Positions 13,107 through 17,174 of a stretch of 17,174 nt of DNA are shown in pieces (position 1 is the first letter of the stretch; the number at the start of each line of letters is the position of its first letter). The notes beneath the pieces were generated by a model. That model was not told the origin of the DNA and ran no database searches. It saw only the letters and a list, made by a program, of their open reading frames with translations. The DNA is from Coriobacteriales bacterium (lineage in GTDB: Bacteria; Actinomycetota; Coriobacteriia; Coriobacteriales; UBA8131): contig JAISUQ010000113.1 in the NCBI GenBank assembly GCA_031272005.1, positions 1 to 17,174 on the forward strand, given 5' to 3'. Both the position numbers and the translations under genes were made by a program.

Positions 13107-15107
13107 TCATCCACTTCTTGACGCGGTGGTAGAAGGCTTTTCTATTGATTTGCTCTCTGTGTTCTTTTTCTGTGCTTGTGTTTTCTCACCGAAACTCTTC
13201 TTCAGATATTTCAAAGTTGTCTTGGGCACAAGTTTGTCAATCTTATCCCAAGATTGAGTCTTAATCAGTGCACGCACCATGCTGGCGCTGATGGGTTCCC
13301 CATCAGATTCCTTGCGGGCAATAACCTCAAAGTCGATGCCGTATTTGGGCAATATCTTTTCCATTGTTTGATTGTACTGCAGGGTCACATTATCAAACGG
13401 CTCCTCACCTGCAAAACGCACTGTGATTCCCAAAGTCGGAGCAATGTAGCGAGCGAAGAGCTCCACGTCACCCGAGGGATCGATGGTCTTATCTTGGAGT
13501 TCAGACTTACCGAAATAATCTACAAAAGTCAAAGAGGAGATAATGAATTGCCCGCTGGGCAAAACGCTGACATTAGGCAAATCCTTTACGCCCTCAATGA
13601 CCAAGCTCAGCCTATCTTTGAAAGAAAACTCACTTTTATCTTCTTCGACTACAAATATAAACAGTCTGTCGACTTGAGCGGCAGCATGTTCAATTAAATA
13701 ACGGTGCCCCAAGGTAAATGGATTGCAGTTCATAACGATACTGCCGATACGAGGATGCAACGGCTTCAAGGAATCCAAGTATTCTTGAAAAGCCTGTCCG
13801 AAAGGTAGTTCCTGCTGGGTATCAGCATCTGTGTTGCTGAATCTGCTGTTGTTAGCTATTACAGGTGCGTCTATTGCAGCCTGCCTCTGTTTCATAATTT
13901 CTGTACTTGCGACCAAATAGTCTTTCCCCAACTTGGTAAAGATTGCATCAGCAATCATTCGGTTACCATGCTCGGTATAATGCGGTTTGCAGTCAAAGAT
14001 TGTCTCGCCATAATCATGTGGTCGATTAAATAGTCCACGCAAATCGATGAAAGTATACTGAATTGAAAAACGCTGCAATTCATCGAAATCGAAGCCATTG
14101 GTCAATAGCAAAATGTCACCTGGAAGCAGCGGCAGGCTTCTTAACAACTGGCTGGTCAGGCGATAGCGTCCGTTCAAAAGAAACGACCAATTTTGTACTT
14201 CTATGTTGACATTATGCTTGTTGAATACTTTCTGTAGTTGCGCAGCCGGAGTCCCATCGTCCGGAGCGCCATATCCCATAGCCCGGCATCCACCAACAAA
14301 GTACAATGTTTGCTTTGGTTTAATGGCTGGCACCGGGTCTACACGTCGTCCGTTACTGGCATTGACCAGGGCAGATTTATAATCCTTAAAGCGCAGGCCC
14401 CCGCCTGCGACGATGGTACTGGGAATCGTTGTAAGCAATTCCTGGATGCTATTACTGTCGTTATAAGGTAAGCCCATAAAAGCCTGGTTCAGGTTTTCGA
14501 TCTTTTCTCCCGCTTTGAGTTTTGCCAATAAACTACTGAAGCTCTGTTTCGTGTTTTTCAGCATCGCTTCGTTTTCCGTTAGTTCACCGTGTGGGAACTC
14601 CGGCAACTCACAAATCAGAATATGGACTCCAGGAACATGACGATTGATTCTCAATAATGCATGATTGACGACCAGGTATTTATTTGCAGAATATACAAAC
14701 TTCTTGAACATTAGTACCTGTGCTTTTTGCTCCTGACATCTGGAGGTAACCGTGCTGTCGGGCTCATTACCCAATACCAACACAAGGCTCCCCTCAACAA
14801 GCTTTTCAGCACTGAAGTCCTTACAGGAAATCTGTCCGAACAAGCCATAATAAGGAAACTCATGCTTACCTGCCTGATCCGAAAGATAAGCCTTAACCGA
14901 ACCGGCCAGCTGAGGGTCGTGATAAAAGCGGGAGACCAACGGAGATATCAAATGCCATTCAGAGCTTCGAAAATAGATGTAAACCGAGTTGAATCCCAGA
15001 TCTTGGATGTAGTCACCGAGCGAGAAACCCGATGCGAAAATCATATCTATTGCTGCAATATGCTTGAGCAAGCTCTCGTTGATATTGGGTTTGTTATCTA
15101 CTGCCAT
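13107..15107 (-). CDS. SGNH-like / citrate-lyase-ligase-type nucleotidyltransferase fusion, copy A
   Basis: 666 residues. The start ATG at 15107 has GGAGGT 7 nt upstream (15115-15120). The N-terminal region (1-230) has no family I recognise; it includes ESLLKHIAAIDMIFASGFSL and LVLVLGNEPDS. An SGNH-hydrolase-like domain (about 240-395) starts with LRFKDYKSALVN and TLYFVGGCRAMGYGAPDDGT, with Cys274 at the usual serine position and a late HYTEHGNRMIADAI (His376). The C-terminal domain (about 455-636) matches the nucleotidyltransferase half of citrate lyase ligase (CitC): GSIVMNCNPFTLGHRYLIEH with the T-x-G-H motif (465-468), FVVEEDKSEFSFKDRL, PSGQFIISSLTFVDYF and EPISASMVR (605-612, equivalent to ISTSxxR). 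CitC adenylates acetate to charge citrate lyase, but no citrate lyase genes are here. It more likely activates a substituent for the LicD proteins (inference). A Lys/Gln/Thr-rich tail (638-666) is absent from copy B. GC content is clearly lower than in the flanking operon. Confidence 0.82.
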   Translation of the reverse strand: MAVDNKPNINESLLKHIAAIDMIFASGFSLGDYIQDLGFNSVYIYFRSSEWHLISPLVSRFYHDPQLAGSVKAYLSDQAGKHEFPYYGLFGQISCKDFSAEKLVEGSLVLVLGNEPDSTVTSRCQEQKAQVLMFKKFVYSANKYLVVNHALLRINRHVPGVHILICELPEFPHGELTENEAMLKNTKQSFSSLLAKLKAGEKIENLNQAFMGLPYNDSNSIQELLTTIPSTIVAGGGLRFKDYKSALVNASNGRRVDPVPAIKPKQTLYFVGGCRAMGYGAPDDGTPAAQLQKVFNKHNVNIEVQNWSFLLNGRYRLTSQLLRSLPLLPGDILLLTNGFDFDELQRFSIQYTFIDLRGLFNRPHDYGETIFDCKPHYTEHGNRMIADAIFTKLGKDYLVASTEIMKQRQAAIDAPVIANNSRFSNTDADTQQELPFGQAFQEYLDSLKPLHPRIGSIVMNCNPFTLGHRYLIEHAAAQVDRLFIFVVEEDKSEFSFKDRLSLVIEGVKDLPNVSVLPSGQFIISSLTFVDYFGKSELQDKTIDPSGDVELFARYIAPTLGITVRFAGEEPFDNVTLQYNQTMEKILPKYGIDFEVIARKESDGEPISASMVRALIKTQSWDKIDKLVPKTTLKYLKKSFGEKTQAQKKNTESKSIEKPSTTASRSG

Positions 15108-15114
15108 CTAATCT

Positions 15115-15120
15115 ACCTCC
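15115..15120 (-). promoter_or_regulatory. Strong Shine-Dalgarno sequence of copy A
   Basis: GGAGGT on the minus strand, 7 nt before the ATG at 15107. The 78-nt gap between the two paralogues (15108-15185) shows no clear terminator, so both copies are probably on one transcript. Confidence 0.65.
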
Positions 15121-15185
15121 AGGTTGAACCCTGTTGCCATTTCATGTCGCTACTACTGACCCGAGAATCATGGAAAACATCAGCA

Positions 15186-17144
15186 CTAACTGCTTGCTTC
15201 AGTCGAAGTTGTGTCTGGTATTGCTTCGGTAAAGTATTGCTTCAGGTATTTCAGAGTAACCACGGGGACCAGTTTGGCTATTTCATCCCATGATTGTGTC
15301 TTAATCAACTTGCGTACACGACTGGCGCTGATAGGCTCTTCATCGGATTGTTTGCGTGCAATGACCTCAAAGTCAATCCCATAATTTGGTAGTATCCGCT
15401 CCATGGTCTGGTTGTATTGCATGGTTACGTTGTCGAATGGTTCCTCTCCAGCAAACCGTACGTTTATTCCCAAAGTTGGCGCAATATAGCGGGCAAAGAG
15501 CTCGACATCGCCAGAGGGGTCAATAACCTTATCCTGCAACTCCGACTTCCCAAAGTAATCCACAAAAGTCAGTGCTGAGATAATGAACTGGCCGCTGGGG
15601 TGTACGCTGACGTTTGGTAGATCCTTGACGCCTTCACTGACTAACTTAATCCGGTCTTCAAACTTGAACTCACTTTTATCTTCTTCCACTACAAAGACGT
15701 AGAGATGATCCACCTTAGAGCTGGCGTATTCAATCAAGTAGCGATGCCCATTGGTAAAGGGATTGCAATTCATGACGATGCTGCCATTGCGGCGGCGGAT
15801 GTTGTGCAAAGAATTCAGATAATCCCTAAAAGGCTGACCAAAGGGAAGTTCTTGTGTGGTGTCAACACTAAAACCGTAGTTACTGTTAGTATTTGCCGCG
15901 ACAGACCGCTCAATCATCTCTTGACGCAACTTCAGTGTTTCGCAACTCGCAACCAGGCGATCCTTCCCCAATTTGGCATATATTGCATCGGCAAGCATCC
16001 GATTGCCGTTCTCTGTGTAATGTGGCCCATTATCGAAGATGGTCTCACCATAATTATGCGGACGATTAAATAACCCTCGCAGGTCAATGTATATATGCGG
16101 TATACCAAAACGCTGCAATTCATCCAAATCAAAGATGTTTGCCAACATAATGATGTCACCAGGCAGCAACGGCAAGCTCTTCAAAATCTGGCTGGTTACG
16201 CGGTATCGGCCACTCAGCAGATAGGCCCAGTTCTGTACTTCAATTTTTATATCATGTTCGTTAAAGACTTTCTGCAGTTGCGCTGCAGGAGTTCCATCGT
16301 CCGGTGCGCCATATCCCATCGCCCGGCATCCCCCAACCAGGTACAAGGTTTGCTTGGGTTGGATGGCGGGCACTGGATTAACTCGCCTGCCATCGCGGGC
16401 GTTCACCAACTCTGATTGATAATCCTTGAAACGCAGACCCCCAGCGACCATGGTGCTGGGAATTGCTGCTAACATAGCCTGAACACTTCTGCTGTTGTTA
16501 TAAGGCTTGCCAGCAAAAGCCTGGTTCAGGTTCTCCAGTTTCTCCCCCGCTTTGAGCTTAGCCAGTAGATCTTTAAAGCTTTGTTTCGTGCTCATCAGCA
16601 TTGCCTCATTGCTCGACAACTCACCGCGCGGATGCTCCGGTAACTCGCACATCAGAAATTGAACATCCGGCATGGATTGGCTAATCTCCAACAACGCATG
16701 GTTAACCACGAAGTATTTATTTGCCGAGAATACAAATTTCTTAAACTCCAGCAACTGCACTTTTTGCTCCAGGCATTTGTTTTTCAAACTGCTGTCGGAC
16801 TCATTTCCCAAAACTAAAACCAAACTGCCTTCGGCAAGTTGCTCATTGTTGTAATCCTTGCAGATCACATGCCCGAACAAAGAAGTGTACGGAAACTCAA
16901 ATCTACCTGCTCGATCCGATAGATAAGTTTTGACATAGCCAGATACCTGCGGATTATTTGAAAAACGAGCAACTGTGGGGGCTATCAGATACCATTCGGA
17001 ACTCCTGAAGAAGAGGCAAAGCGAACAGACCTGCAAATCCCGAAGATAGTCCTCCAAAGAAAACCCTTCTGCAAAAATCAAATCAATAGCTGCGATATGT
17101 CGCAACAGGCTTTCGCTTATATCCAACTTGTCAATCGCTGACAA
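15186..17144 (-). CDS. SGNH-like / citrate-lyase-ligase-type nucleotidyltransferase fusion, copy B
   Basis: 652 residues. It starts with TTG at 17144 behind a GGGAGGGAG Shine-Dalgarno sequence. It is a tandem paralogue of copy A over its entire length, with the same domain order. By eye roughly two thirds of residues are identical, highest in the SGNH-like and nucleotidyltransferase parts. The SGNH-like block TLYLVGGCRAMGYG has Cys273 in place of serine, and GPHYTENGNRMLADAI closes it. The nucleotidyltransferase domain has CNPFTNGHRYLIE (T-x-G-H at 464-467), FVVEEDKSEFKFEDR and EPISASRVR. The most divergent segments are the N-terminal third and the linker around residues 405-440. It is the first complete gene of the minus-strand run; only 30 nt upstream are in the window, so its promoter lies outside. 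Enzymatic activity is expected in the nucleotidyltransferase domain; the substrate is unknown. Confidence 0.82.
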   Translation of the reverse strand: MSAIDKLDISESLLRHIAAIDLIFAEGFSLEDYLRDLQVCSLCLFFRSSEWYLIAPTVARFSNNPQVSGYVKTYLSDRAGRFEFPYTSLFGHVICKDYNNEQLAEGSLVLVLGNESDSSLKNKCLEQKVQLLEFKKFVFSANKYFVVNHALLEISQSMPDVQFLMCELPEHPRGELSSNEAMLMSTKQSFKDLLAKLKAGEKLENLNQAFAGKPYNNSRSVQAMLAAIPSTMVAGGLRFKDYQSELVNARDGRRVNPVPAIQPKQTLYLVGGCRAMGYGAPDDGTPAAQLQKVFNEHDIKIEVQNWAYLLSGRYRVTSQILKSLPLLPGDIIMLANIFDLDELQRFGIPHIYIDLRGLFNRPHNYGETIFDNGPHYTENGNRMLADAIYAKLGKDRLVASCETLKLRQEMIERSVAANTNSNYGFSVDTTQELPFGQPFRDYLNSLHNIRRRNGSIVMNCNPFTNGHRYLIEYASSKVDHLYVFVVEEDKSEFKFEDRIKLVSEGVKDLPNVSVHPSGQFIISALTFVDYFGKSELQDKVIDPSGDVELFARYIAPTLGINVRFAGEEPFDNVTMQYNQTMERILPNYGIDFEVIARKQSDEEPISASRVRKLIKTQSWDEIAKLVPVVTLKYLKQYFTEAIPDTTSTEASS

Positions 17145-17174
17145 TTTGACTCCCTCCCAGAATTAGTTGAATGG

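Noticed and set aside
12620..13114. Minus-strand open frame of 164 codons across the LicD promoter region
   Set aside because: It overlaps the LicD 5' end in another frame, is Arg/Ser-rich without domain signal, and crosses the TATAAT promoter.
13107..17144. True citrate lyase ligase (citC) genes
   Set aside because: The C-terminal domain matches, but the remaining two thirds do not match CitC as I know it, and no citrate lyase subunit or citX/citG-type gene is nearby.

Overview
The window looks like a chromosomal cell-envelope polysaccharide locus from a high-GC Gram-positive bacterium. I infer an actinomycete-type or coriobacterial host, but I cannot name a genus. The grounds are the high-GC coding (about 60 to 68 percent in most genes), a DUF2510-type motif, an actinobacterial-style toxin-antitoxin pair, TTG and GTG starts with clear Shine-Dalgarno sequences, and transcript ends without T-tracts.

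Layout. Positions 174-727 (minus strand) hold a two-gene type II toxin-antitoxin module with a palindromic operator. A tRNA-Pro(GGG) gene at 1016-1092 (minus) has its encoded CCA merging into a perfect 18-bp inverted repeat. A CapA-type lipoprotein gene (1273-2499, minus) diverges from a plus-strand run of six genes (2558-10038). In order these are a DUF2510-like membrane protein, a TagB/TagF-type glycerophosphotransferase-like protein, an ABC-2 permease, an ABC ATPase, a very large HAD-IIIC/Pro-Gln-Glu-linker/SGNH-like protein, and RmlB (dTDP-glucose 4,6-dehydratase). A convergent minus-strand run (17144 down to 10195) holds two tandem paralogues that fuse an SGNH-like domain to a citrate-lyase-ligase-type nucleotidyltransferase, then a LicD protein with an alpha-helical/TPR-like tail, then a degenerate LicD-like protein. 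The two runs meet at 10039-10194. That gap contains a palindromic GGGCGCGA...TCGCGCCC repeat and a 44-bp fragment matching the antitoxin gene at the start of the window.

How the genes may work together (inference). The TagF-like protein, the permease and the ATPase resemble the priming/polymerising and export parts of a teichoic-acid-like or dTDP-sugar-containing polymer. RmlB supplies a dTDP-4-keto-6-deoxy-glucose precursor. LicD proteins transfer phosphorylated substituents to glycans. The CitC-like nucleotidyltransferases could activate such a substituent, in the way LicC does for LicD. The giant HAD/SGNH protein and both CitC-like proteins share a related C-terminal or central SGNH-like module in which the usual catalytic serine is replaced. 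This links the two operons and is the most unusual aspect of the locus. The CitC-like pair is clearly AT-richer than the rest, suggesting separate acquisition.
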